Below are positions 44,756 through 52,708 of a stretch of DNA of 64,000 nt, piece after piece. The notes under the pieces were generated by a model. It ran no database searches and was not told the DNA's origin. It saw only the letters and a program-made list of their open reading frames with translations. The stretch spans positions 32,635 to 96,634 of the forward strand of contig NZ_SJZD01000011.1 of NCBI RefSeq assembly GCF_004959765.1, given 5' to 3'. Numbering within the stretch: position 1 is the first letter of the stretch; each line of letters starts with the position of its first letter. The DNA is from Flavobacterium sp. H122 (GTDB lineage Bacteria > Bacteroidota > Bacteroidia > Flavobacteriales > Flavobacteriaceae). A program made the position numbers and the translations under genes.

Positions 44756-45382
44756 TCAGAAATAAATTTTATGATCAATAATATCTATCACTTTCTCATT
44801 TTTTAGTTTAGAACAAATCCTTATTACCGTTTCTACCCTTAATCCGGTAAAATTGGCTATTTCCTGGCGTGTGTAGGAAATTAAAACCCTTTCTTTGGTT
44901 TTGCTTCCTTTTTGGGCGTTTAAAAACGAAATGATTTTCTGTTTTGTGTTTTGATTGATAATATCTTTAGAAGATTTGGCTTTGCCGATTATTCTTTTTG
45001 ATAAAATCTTTAGAAAAATCATTTGGAAATTTGGATTTTCTTTAAGTAAATGAAAAAAGTGATCTCTCGAAAGTTTAAGTAAAACCGAGTCTTTAATGCA
45101 GGCTGCTGTAGTAGGATATTTTTCATTGATAAGCAATGGAGGTTCTCCAAAACTCTGTCCTGTTGTAAAATATCCCTGAATGAATTCTTTTCCCTCTTCA
45201 TTACGGTTAAACATACGTACACTGCCTTCTACTATGATGTAAAAGAAACCTGCCCAGTCATCTTCATTGAATATGATTTCATTTTTTTTGTATAGTTTTT
45301 GAACAGCACCATAGTTTATAAATAAATCGTAATAATCCAGCAATGTTGAGGTTTCTGTTTTTGTATTGATTGCAATCATCAT
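44756..45382 (-). CDS. Crp/Fnr-family regulator, candidate NO/anaerobic activator
   Basis: 208-residue Crp/Fnr protein: cNMP-binding-type beta barrel (residues about 20-130), dimer helix, and winged helix with TRQEIANFTGLRVETVIRICSKL (seen in parts). The recognition helix ETVIR keeps the Glu and Arg of FNR (ETISR), consistent with TGAT half-sites. There is no N-terminal Cys cluster, so it is not an O2-sensing FNR; DNR/NNR-like NO sensing is more likely. It is the last gene of the minus-strand operon and its start touches the nadB stop. Confidence 0.85.
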   Translation of the reverse strand: MMIAINTKTETSTLLDYYDLFINYGAVQKLYKKNEIIFNEDDWAGFFYIIVEGSVRMFNRNEEGKEFIQGYFTTGQSFGEPPLLINEKYPTTAACIKDSVLLKLSRDHFFHLLKENPNFQMIFLKILSKRIIGKAKSSKDIINQNTKQKIISFLNAQKGSKTKERVLISYTRQEIANFTGLRVETVIRICSKLKNEKVIDIIDHKIYF

Positions 45383-46900
45383 TTAAATTTTTAAAAAGCC
45401 ACCACAGTTTTTGGCTCTTTTTATTGAAGCTTTTGTGATTAAAATTGCCACATCCAGCATGTTTCTAATTTCACAAAGTGTGGAGGAGATTGTATTTTGT
45501 TGAAATTTTTGTTCGATTTCCTTTTTCCAGACTTTAAACTGCTGCAGTGTCTGCTTCAATTCTTCATTATTTCTAACGATTCCTACTTTTTCACGCATGC
45601 AAAGCTGTATTTCAGTCTCCAAGTCATTTGTATAATTGTCAGACAAGTCACATTGTTCCAATGGGTTCAAATCGGCTGCGGTAATGGTTTGTGTTAGTTT
45701 GTTGACAGATGATTTAGTGATCTGTTTGTAAATCCTGTCGGAAAAAACCAGTGCCTCCAGCAGTGAATTGGATGCCAGACGGTTGGCGCCATGCAAACCT
45801 GTCCGGGAACATTCACCACACGCATACAAATGATCTATTGAGGTTTTTCCATTGCTGTCGACATCAATACCGCCACATAAGTAATGCTGGACAGGAATGA
45901 CCGGAATCCAGTCAGATTCTATATTTACGTCGTTTTTTATACAATATTCAAAAATCATTGGAAAATGATGGATGAATTCTTCTTTGTCAAGATGCGTGCA
46001 ATCTAAATAGACACAATTTTCTTCCGTTGATTTAAGCTCGTTATAAATGGCCTGTGACACGATATCACGTGATGCCAGTTCACCTCTTTGATCAGCTTTA
46101 AATAAGAAACGTTCTCCTTTTTTGTTCTTCAAATAAGCGCCAAAACCTCTGACCGCTTCAGAAATTAAAAAAGTTTCGTTGCTGTCCGGGTTATAAAAAG
46201 CTGTGGGGTGAAATTGGATAAATTCCATGTCTTTGGTTTTTGCATTGGCTCTGTGTGCCATAGCAATACCGTCGCCTGTAGAAATTTCAGGATTGGTGGT
46301 AAGACCATATATTTTACCAATGCCACCTGTTGCAAGAACAGTATAACCTGCCCTAAGAGTCAGTATTTGTCCGGTTCTTTCATTAAGTACATAGCATCCG
46401 TAGCATCTGTTTTCGGAGGTTAATAAATCAATGGCAAAATGATAATCTAATAGTTCTATGTTTTTTTGTTTTCCAATTTGCTTAATTAAAGCTTCTTCGA
46501 TTTCTTTTCCTGTTTGGTCTTTGCGATGCAGGATTCTGTTGGCCGAATGTCCTCCTTCTTTTCCTAGATTATATTTTCCATTGTCGTTTTTGTCAAAAGA
46601 AGCGCCCCATTTCAACAGTTCGTTAAACCGCTGCGGGCCTTCTTTTACGACCATTTCCACAATATTGGGATCACAAAGACCGTCGCCGGCTTTTATGGTG
46701 TCTTTAATATGTTTTTCGAAAGAATCATTTAAATGATCCATTACAATTGCAACACCTCCCTGAGCATATTTAGTGTTGGACTCTGCATCTTCCGATTTTG
46801 TGATGATTACCACTTTTCTCTCGGGATAATGCTGTGCAATTTTTAAGGAAAATGTCAGACCTGCAATTCCCGACCCAATAATTAAATAATCTGTTTTCAT
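45383..46900 (-). CDS. nadB: L-aspartate oxidase
   Basis: 505-residue FAD enzyme making iminoaspartate for NAD synthesis; it can use fumarate instead of oxygen when anaerobic. Marks: N-terminal LIIGSGIAGLTFSLK, NTKYAQGGVAIV, EGGHSANRILH, TGDGIAMAHRA, QFHPTAFY, the catalytic Arg region SRDIVSQAI, and YLCGGIDVD...GECSRTGLHGANRLASNSL in the FAD domain. The C-terminal helical domain is intact. It is directly next to nadA (2 bp) and the regulator (0 bp). Confidence 0.95.
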   Translation of the reverse strand: MKTDYLIIGSGIAGLTFSLKIAQHYPERKVVIITKSEDAESNTKYAQGGVAIVMDHLNDSFEKHIKDTIKAGDGLCDPNIVEMVVKEGPQRFNELLKWGASFDKNDNGKYNLGKEGGHSANRILHRKDQTGKEIEEALIKQIGKQKNIELLDYHFAIDLLTSENRCYGCYVLNERTGQILTLRAGYTVLATGGIGKIYGLTTNPEISTGDGIAMAHRANAKTKDMEFIQFHPTAFYNPDSNETFLISEAVRGFGAYLKNKKGERFLFKADQRGELASRDIVSQAIYNELKSTEENCVYLDCTHLDKEEFIHHFPMIFEYCIKNDVNIESDWIPVIPVQHYLCGGIDVDSNGKTSIDHLYACGECSRTGLHGANRLASNSLLEALVFSDRIYKQITKSSVNKLTQTITAADLNPLEQCDLSDNYTNDLETEIQLCMREKVGIVRNNEELKQTLQQFKVWKKEIEQKFQQNTISSTLCEIRNMLDVAILITKASIKRAKNCGGFLKI

Positions 46901-46902
46901 AA

Positions 46903-47829
46903 TTAAGATAATTCCAGCATTCTTTTAATAGGAATCAAGGCACGTTCAATGACAGTACTGTCAACCATTACTTCGGGAGATTCCTGCAACAGGCAGTCAT
47001 ATACTTTTTGTAAAGTATTTACTTTCATGAAGGCACATTCGCTGCAGGCACATGTATTATCTTCATGTGAAGGAGCCGGAATTAAAATTTTATCAGGAAC
47101 ATTTTCCTGCATTTTGTATAAAATACCTGCTTCGGTGGCCACAATAAACTTATGGGAAGGTCTTTTAGCCACATAATCAATCATTCCCGCCGTAGAGCCT
47201 ACATAGCTGGCTACTTTCAGGATATGTGATTCCGATTCGGGATGGGCAATTATTTCAGCCTCCGGGTGTTCTTTATGAAGGGCAATTAATTTATCGAATG
47301 AAAAAGCCTCATGTACTACACAGCTGCCGTCCCATAACAAGAGTTTTCTGCCTGTCTGCTCCATAATGTATTTTCCTAAATTTTTATCGGGAGCAAAAAT
47401 AATCGGTCTGTCTTCGGGTATCGACTTAACTATTTTTAGGGCGTTGGAGGAAGTACAAACAATATCCGTCAATGCTTTTACTTCTGCAGAACAATTGACA
47501 TAGGTGACAACAATATGATCCGGATGATTGAATACAAATTTTCCGAATTTTTCGGCAGAGCAGGAGTCAGCCAGTGAGCATCCGGCATTTAAATCGGGAA
47601 CAATTACCTTTTTATCCGGATTTAATATTTTAGCTGTTTCGGCCATAAAATGGACCCCTGCAAATAAAATTACAGGATTGTCCGCCTTTGCGGCTACTTG
47701 TGATAAACCCAAGCTGTCACCTACATAGTCGGCAATTTCCTGAATTTCTTTATCCTGATAATAATGTGCCAGAATTATAGCGTTCTTTTCTTTTTTGAGC
47801 TCAATTATTTTGTCTTTTAATGCTTTCAT
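46903..47829 (-). CDS. nadA: Quinolinate synthase
   Basis: 308-residue [4Fe-4S] enzyme condensing iminoaspartate with dihydroxyacetone phosphate. Marks are ILAHYYQDKEIQEIADYVGDS (in parts), VPDLNAGCSLADSC, YVNCSAEVKA, WDGSCVVHE, AHPESE, and NTCACSECAFMK. The cluster is oxygen- and NO-sensitive in characterised NadA enzymes, which may explain its company here. It starts 4 bp after the NorB-like gene's stop. Confidence 0.95.
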   Translation of the reverse strand: MKALKDKIIELKKEKNAIILAHYYQDKEIQEIADYVGDSLGLSQVAAKADNPVILFAGVHFMAETAKILNPDKKVIVPDLNAGCSLADSCSAEKFGKFVFNHPDHIVVTYVNCSAEVKALTDIVCTSSNALKIVKSIPEDRPIIFAPDKNLGKYIMEQTGRKLLLWDGSCVVHEAFSFDKLIALHKEHPEAEIIAHPESESHILKVASYVGSTAGMIDYVAKRPSHKFIVATEAGILYKMQENVPDKILIPAPSHEDNTCACSECAFMKVNTLQKVYDCLLQESPEVMVDSTVIERALIPIKRMLELS

Positions 47830-47833
47830 TTTT

Positions 47834-49153
47834 TTAATATTGGGTTATTAAAATCCTTTTCATTTTTTTCAACAGTGGTAAAGCAATACATAATATTCCG
47901 GTAAAAATGCCTAGTCCTGACAATACAAAGAAGGCATACACCCATCGCAAATTGTAATGAATAACCGAAATACTATCTATTTTAAGGTAATAAAGACAAT
48001 ACGATTTATAGGCGCCGGCAATCAACAAAGCCAGCAAAAAAGTAATCAGACTGCTGTTTAAAATTTTATATCCAAGGTATTTCGAATCCAAATCGGTTGT
48101 CATCTCCCAATCATTCAGGATATAAATCACAGATGCCAGTAAAATAGAAGTATTTATGCCAATTGTTGTTCCCATTGAATGGGCAACGGTTATATGTGTG
48201 CCGTGGGTGAAATAATTTACTGCAGGAATTGATATCAGCAAGGCAAGAATAATATTGATAAACACCCAAATATCGGTCATAATTAAAAATTTATAAGAAA
48301 GAAAATGGTTCTGAATCAATGTTTTCGGCATCGATTTCTTCCATTCATAAATCATATGGAATAGGATAATCCATTCTGTCATGCTGATGGCATAGGCCGA
48401 GTACCGGATCCAGGACTCGGTAGGGACAATGTAAATGTGGTGTGCCCAGCCAAACATTAAATTGGTCAATCCTAAAAAATAAAAGAAAAAGGATTTTCTG
48501 TTCCTGCCTATGGAATCATCCTGTTTTATTTTAGACATTAAATAAATAGCTGTGCCATACACAAGCATGTTCCAGGAACCTACAAACGAACCGCCTGCTT
48601 TCCATTGCATGGCAAGTGATTTAATATAATCGGTGCTGAAACTGTGCAGCAGCCACAAGTAGGCTTCGCACAAATGATAAATCATAAAGACGATACCGGT
48701 TCCCCACATCCAGTAATACACAGGCCAGTTTTTAATTTTACCCGCCAAAGTCCTGTAATAATTGATGCCAAACAATACCCAGCCCAATAGAATGGGGATA
48801 ATTAAAAAAGGAGGAAATTCCAAATACTCTTTGCCTCCAAAGTCACCTTTAAAGTAGAATAGTACAATACAGATTCCAATAATGAAAAATAAAGCAAAAT
48901 GAATGTAACTTAATTTTACGGAATACAAAGTGGATATTTTCGAAAGGTAAAAATAAACCCCGCCTGTTGCCGATAAAATTATCCAGGCTATTACGCTGGT
49001 CGTATGCAGTGGACGTAAGTGGGAAAAAGGTAATATCTCTTTTAAAAAATCGGGTAATATGTATTGGAGTCCTGACAAAACACCAAAAAATATACCAGCC
49101 AGTAAAGAAAGCATACCCAGGGATAAAAACAAAAGCGGTACTTTATTTTTCAT
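47834..49153 (-). CDS. NorB-like haem-copper-family protein with altered active site
   Basis: 439 residues, about twelve hydrophobic helices, homologous to NorB over its length. A gap-free comparison by eye with the first NorB around helix VI (the MQWKAGGSFVGSWNMLVYG segment) puts G188, V192 and N196 where NorB has the FeB ligand H187 and glutamates E191 and E195. H50, H238, H239 and H325 are kept, but the second His of HGH is M327. It may therefore lack a normal FeB site. It pairs with a NorC-like cytochrome (11-bp overlap). It could be one of the non-canonical NOR classes, an NO sensor, or inactive. Confidence 0.8.
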   Translation of the reverse strand: MKNKVPLLFLSLGMLSLLAGIFFGVLSGLQYILPDFLKEILPFSHLRPLHTTSVIAWIILSATGGVYFYLSKISTLYSVKLSYIHFALFFIIGICIVLFYFKGDFGGKEYLEFPPFLIIPILLGWVLFGINYYRTLAGKIKNWPVYYWMWGTGIVFMIYHLCEAYLWLLHSFSTDYIKSLAMQWKAGGSFVGSWNMLVYGTAIYLMSKIKQDDSIGRNRKSFFFYFLGLTNLMFGWAHHIYIVPTESWIRYSAYAISMTEWIILFHMIYEWKKSMPKTLIQNHFLSYKFLIMTDIWVFINIILALLISIPAVNYFTHGTHITVAHSMGTTIGINTSILLASVIYILNDWEMTTDLDSKYLGYKILNSSLITFLLALLIAGAYKSYCLYYLKIDSISVIHYNLRWVYAFFVLSGLGIFTGILCIALPLLKKMKRILITQY

Positions 49154-49565
49154 TTTCAGTCGTTATTTCCACCCATCCGTCGGGCTTCATGTTAGCATTA
49201 TAATTAGGATATTGCCCTGTTTTATCCACTTCTTTTAAAAAAGACAATAAAGCGTCTGTTTCTTGTTTTGAAAAATGGAATACAGGCATCGTTTTTACAC
49301 CGCTTTTCAGCATTGCTCTGATGTAGCCGGGTCCTTTATTCGGATTAGAATAGATGTTTGTCAAATCAGGCCCCAGATAGCCGCCCAGACCATAAAGCTG
49401 ATGGCAGTTAAAACAGTTGTTTTTTTGCCATAGCTGCTGTCCTGACATTGCTTTGGCGGATAGTGTCAGTTTGGGAGGTGAACTGTAAAGGGTATAATTA
49501 TAAATTGAAAAAATTATAATTAAACTACTGATACATAAAAAATAAATATAAGTGTTTTGCTTCAT
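49143..49565 (-). CDS. NorC-like membrane-anchored cytochrome c
   Basis: 140 residues: an N-terminal membrane helix (about 6-27), haem site C51-FN-C54-H55 followed by LGGYLGPDLTNIYSNP, as in NorC (TILGEGGYYAPELT). A methionine in VKTMPVFHF could be the distal ligand. Its 3' end overlaps the NorB-like gene by 11 bp. Both the FNR-like box (49615-49626) and the palindrome (49579-49596) lie upstream. Confidence 0.85.
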   Translation of the reverse strand: MKQNTYIYFLCISSLIIIFSIYNYTLYSSPPKLTLSAKAMSGQQLWQKNNCFNCHQLYGLGGYLGPDLTNIYSNPNKGPGYIRAMLKSGVKTMPVFHFSKQETDALLSFLKEVDKTGQYPNYNANMKPDGWVEITTENEK

Positions 49566-49578
49566 TAGATTTTATTAA

Positions 49579-49596
49579 CAAGACAAAAATATCTTA
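49579..49596. promoter_or_regulatory. 18-bp palindrome, candidate Rrf2/NsrR site (second norC)
   Basis: CAAGACAAAAATATCTTA, matching the 27096 site at 14 of 18 positions, centred about 22 bp before the ATG at 49565, where a bound repressor would block initiation. Confidence 0.45.
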
Positions 49597-49614
49597 TTAA
49601 AAAATAATGAATTA

Positions 49615-49626
49615 TGACATTTATCA
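49615..49626. promoter_or_regulatory. FNR/DNR-like box (second norC)
   Basis: TGACATTTATCA, identical to the porin box, centred about 55 bp before the ATG at 49565 and just after the rrf2 stop. Confidence 0.5.
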
Positions 49627-49637
49627 GTATGATAAAA

Positions 49638-50072
49638 TTAATAACGTAAAAAAGTGTTTCCTTCTTTAATTCCGGAAGCCAGTTCTTCTAAGGTAGTATT
49701 TTCAAACATTTCTATCAAACTGGCTTTAATGTCTTTGAATTTCTCATGAACAGGGCATGGATGCTCTTCTGAACAATTTTTAAGTCCCAAACCACAGCCT
49801 GTAATAATTGAACCGCATTCCAGGGCTTCAATTATTTCAATAAACTTAATTTTTTTTAAGTTTTCCTTTTCGATATAAAAACCGCCACCGGAACCTTTAG
49901 AAGAGCTTACAATGTTTTTTCGAGCTAACTTTTGCAAAATTTTAGCTGTAAATGCCATAGGAGAATCAATTTCTTCAGCAATTTCTTTCTGACTGGTTTT
50001 TTTATATTTTGCTGATTCTGAAGCTATAAAAATTGTTGCTCTTAATCCGTATTCACAAGTTTTAGAAAACAT
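49638..50072 (-). CDS. Rrf2-family regulator with cluster cysteines (NsrR/IscR-like)
   Basis: 144-residue Rrf2 winged-helix protein: FSKTCEYGLRATIFIA, QKEIAEEIDSPMAFTAKIL (recognition region), and KGSGGGFYI wing. Three cysteines C93, C100 and C106 (GCGLGLKNCSEEHPC) are spaced as in Fe-S NsrR/IscR. As the leading gene of a minus-strand NO operon it is most likely an NO-sensing repressor. The 18-bp AGGACA-type palindromes are candidate targets. I cannot exclude an IscR role, but no isc or suf genes are in view. Confidence 0.85.
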   Translation of the reverse strand: MFSKTCEYGLRATIFIASESAKYKKTSQKEIAEEIDSPMAFTAKILQKLARKNIVSSSKGSGGGFYIEKENLKKIKFIEIIEALECGSIITGCGLGLKNCSEEHPCPVHEKFKDIKASLIEMFENTTLEELASGIKEGNTFLRY

Positions 50073-50225
50073 ACATTTATATTTTATTTCAAAAGTATTT
50101 ATAAATTAAGAAATAAAAGCGGTTAATTAACATTATGTTGTGTTACTAATCTGTTCATGTAATTTAAAAAAGAATTGAAACTGTCAAAGTAAACTTTTTC
50201 ATTCCGGCTAAACGATAACCGTAAA

Positions 50226-50261
50226 ACAAAAAACCCTTCAAATTTTGAATTTGAAGGGTTT
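50226..50261 (-). terminator. Terminator adjoining the tRNA-like fragment
   Basis: Perfect 14-bp stem (AAACCCTTCAAATT at 50231-50244 with its complement at 50248-50261), three-base loop, then a T-rich run on the minus strand. It is placed as the terminator of a tRNA gene whose 3' end is at 50284-50304. Confidence 0.75.
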
Positions 50262-50283
50262 TAAAACCATTAGCCTTTAGCTC

Positions 50284-50304
50284 GCGGAGAAAGAGGGATT
50301 CGAA
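50284..50304 (-). other. tRNA-Ser 3'-end fragment, candidate attachment site
   Basis: On the minus strand the 21 bases begin TTCGAATCCC and end TTTCTCCGC: the T-loop, T-stem and acceptor strand of a serine-type tRNA. The complementary 5' strand GGAGAAA and the rest of the tRNA are absent on the higher-coordinate side. Such a displaced 3' end followed by its terminator is typical of one end of an element integrated in a tRNA gene. The element would lie to the right. Confidence 0.55.
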
Positions 50305-50692
50305 CATCCTAACTAACTCTTTTATTGATAAGGGTTCCAGGGAACATAAAAAACAAAGGACTCCTGTACTACAAAAGCTTCAAATCTTATGTAGCTAGGA
50401 TAGTTATAATTGATAATTTGACCAAATAAATTGTTCTGAATCAGACTCAAAAATGAACAGGTTTAAAATGATTTTATATATAAAAATATGTATTCTTAAT
50501 CTTTTTTGAGATTTTTTTTAAGAAGTATTATAGCTGTTTTAAAATGGAAAATGGATTACTCCCAACACTTAAATCGCTGACCCAAAGTCTAAGACTTAGA
50601 TAAAATCAATATTTCGTTTGAAAAAGCATAAATTTGTAATCAGTAAGCAATTTTGTAAGATAATTTACAAAATTAATTTTAACGATTGCCAA
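50305..50692. other. Intergenic stretch without a recognisable gene
   Basis: AT-rich sequence with several stops in all frames. It holds GGTTCCAGGGAAC-like short palindromic bases near 50335 and a poly-T tract near 50510, but nothing I can name. A 25-codon in-frame extension of the following Crp-like gene (TTG 50618) is open but not family-like. Confidence 0.5.
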
Positions 50693-51301
50693 ATGAATGA
50701 AATAGCACCTTTAGCCTCTGTTGAACCTTTGCTTGATTACCTTTCAAGTAAATCTTATGTGTTAAACGACAAAGAAAAAGCGTTGATTCAGGAAAAGTTT
50801 CATCCACGCCTGTATAGAAAACGACAATATATTCTACAGGAAGGAGATATTTGCACACAATTTAATTTTGTAGTAAGAGGTTGTCTGAGAACCTATAGTG
50901 TTGATAAAAAAGGAAATATTCATGTTTTACAATTTGGAATTGAAAATTATTGGATAAATGATCTTGGCAGTTTTCATGGAGTAAAACCATCTACTCTGAA
51001 TATTGATGCACTGGAAGACACTGTTGTTTTACAAATAAGTAGGAAAGATTTAATATCATTATATCAGCAATCAGCTATATTTGAACGTATTTTTAGAGTA
51101 TTAATAGAGAATGGCTTTGTTAATTTACAAGGGCGATTACTGCAAAATTTCAGTTTAACAGCAGAAGAGCGTTATGAATCTTTTTTAAATCAATATCCTC
51201 AATTGATTAACCGGATATCGCAGGTACAGATTGCTGCTTTCCTTGGAGTAACTCCTGAATTTTTAAGTCGATTGCGAAATTTACGTAGCAAGGCTTCCTA
51301 A
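50693..51301 (+). CDS. Crp/Fnr-family (cNMP-binding-type) regulator
   Basis: 202 residues with the ATG at 50693 (NEIAPLASVEPLLDYL). The barrel region includes YILQEGDICTQFNFVVRGCLRTYSV, and the C-terminal HTH includes ISQVQIAAFLGVTPEFLSRLRNLRS. This is the common Bacteroidota type without nucleotide-binding certainty. It is followed by an inverted-repeat region and a run of seven same-strand redox genes, which it may control. Confidence 0.85.
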   Translation: MNEIAPLASVEPLLDYLSSKSYVLNDKEKALIQEKFHPRLYRKRQYILQEGDICTQFNFVVRGCLRTYSVDKKGNIHVLQFGIENYWINDLGSFHGVKPSTLNIDALEDTVVLQISRKDLISLYQQSAIFERIFRVLIENGFVNLQGRLLQNFSLTAEERYESFLNQYPQLINRISQVQIAAFLGVTPEFLSRLRNLRSKAS

Positions 51302-51340
51302 AATACTTAATCTACATCAAGACTATTTCTTAAACTATAT

Positions 51341-51373
51341 CATTGGATTATCTCTATCCAATGTCGGACATTG
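51341..51373 (+). promoter_or_regulatory. Two overlapping inverted repeats (operator or switch)
   Basis: CATTGGAT (51341-51348) and ATCCAATG (51356-51363) form one repeat. CAATGTC (51359-51365) and GACATTG (51367-51373) form a second that reuses the same central bases. They could not pair at once in RNA. The centre is about 55 bp before the next ATG. Confidence 0.45.
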
Positions 51374-51411
51374 TATCCCTAAATTATAGTTAATATTAAA
51401 AAGAAATAGTT

Positions 51412-52074
51412 ATGATACAAAAATCAAAAGTGGCAGTTATCGGTTTGGGAAATATCGGAGCTACAGTTGCCACAAATCTTGTAAAAGGAAATCGTTCCGT
51501 TATTGTTGCGGACAAAACAATTGAAAAAGCAAACGAGCTTTCTCAAAAGTTAGGTAGTTTAGCAAAGCCGGCAACTATTTCTAATGCAATCAAACAAGCA
51601 GACATTGTTATACTAGCGATTTGGTTTGATTCTATCAAAGAAGTTTTAAAAACGTATGCAAGTGAACTACAAGGTAAAATTATTGTAGATCCTTCAAATC
51701 CAATCGCTCCTGACGAAAAAGGAGGTTTTAAAAAAATAATCGGTGCAGACGAATCATCAGGACAAATACTTTCTACATTATTGCCTAATGATGTGAAATT
51801 AGCAAAAGCACTAGGGACATTAGGAGCAGCATCACTATCAAATGCTTCTTTCCAAACTCCAGACAAAGCAGTTGAGTTTTATGCAACCGATGATAATAGC
51901 ATAAATGCAGAAATCGAAGACTTAATTCGTGATAATGGTTTTGACCCATTACGAGTAGGTGGTCTTAATCAATCTATACGTATCGAAGTATTTGGTGACC
52001 TGCATGAGTTTGGAGCTTTAGGTAAAACGGTTACTCTCGCTGAAGCAAAGAATAAAATTAATACTATTTCATAA
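51412..52074 (+). CDS. NADP-binding oxidoreductase, F420-reductase-like (NPD/ProC-like fold)
   Basis: 220 residues. Rossmann motif VAVIGLGNIGATVA at the N-terminus, then DIVILAIWFDSIKEVL and the VDPSNPIAP strand, as in NADPH-dependent F420 reductase-like proteins common in bacteria that lack F420. The substrate is unknown. It is the first of the redox gene series after the Crp-like regulator. Confidence 0.82.
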   Translation: MIQKSKVAVIGLGNIGATVATNLVKGNRSVIVADKTIEKANELSQKLGSLAKPATISNAIKQADIVILAIWFDSIKEVLKTYASELQGKIIVDPSNPIAPDEKGGFKKIIGADESSGQILSTLLPNDVKLAKALGTLGAASLSNASFQTPDKAVEFYATDDNSINAEIEDLIRDNGFDPLRVGGLNQSIRIEVFGDLHEFGALGKTVTLAEAKNKINTIS

Positions 52075-52167
52075 GTACAATTATTAAGTTTTATAGTATG
52101 CTTAGAAAGTCAAGCATTCTCACAAACTTCAGTAACTGAAAAAGAAAAACAACTTAAAAACAAAACC

Positions 52168-52629
52168 ATGAAAACTCCAAAAGAAATTATTGAACTTTTT
52201 TTAGCCAACACAACTAATCCTGATGTTATAAGTTCACTTGTTGATTCGAATGCTACTTATATTTCATTAAATTTCGATAACCCAGAATTGCAGAAAATTC
52301 TTCCTTGGACAGGAACTCATCATGAAGGAGCAAAAGCTTTTATTGATACTTTCTCCGGCGTAAATGAATTTTGGACCATTCAGGCTTTTGAAGTACAGGA
52401 TATATTTTCTGAAGATGAAAAAGTAGCAGTGTTTGGTTCTTTTACTTATACATCGAGAACACTTAACAAACAAGTGACTTCACCTTTCTCCATACTTGCC
52501 AAAGTCAAAGACGAAAAAATTTATCATTTCATGTTCATGGAAGATACACTTGCCACAGCAGGTAGTTTCAGAATTACTCCGGCAGGAAAATTTCACAGTG
52601 ATCCAAAAGGCAAGGAATTTAATTTATAA
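52168..52629 (+). CDS. SnoaL/NTF2-like protein
   Basis: 153 residues with a cone-shaped NTF2-like fold: ELFLANTTNPDVISSLVDSNATYISL, the HHEGAKAFIDTFSG segment, AVFGSFTYTSRT and FHFMFMEDTLA-like last strands. Function unspecified in this family. The 30 codons before the ATG are open in frame and read like the end of a signal peptide (LLSFIVCLESQAFSQ) but contain no ATG, GTG or TTG, so an exported ancestor may have lost its start. Confidence 0.8.
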   Translation: MKTPKEIIELFLANTTNPDVISSLVDSNATYISLNFDNPELQKILPWTGTHHEGAKAFIDTFSGVNEFWTIQAFEVQDIFSEDEKVAVFGSFTYTSRTLNKQVTSPFSILAKVKDEKIYHFMFMEDTLATAGSFRITPAGKFHSDPKGKEFNL

Positions 52630-52708
52630 TAGAAAAAAGAAATACAATAGCAGAAAAGTAGGTTAAACTTTTAAAGGAAACTATAGTTAAAAAGCAAATT
52701 ATCAATTT

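Noticed and set aside
50284..50380. Complete tRNA-Ser gene on the minus strand
   Set aside because: Only the T-loop/acceptor end is present; no D-arm, anticodon arm or GGAGAAA 5' strand can be found.
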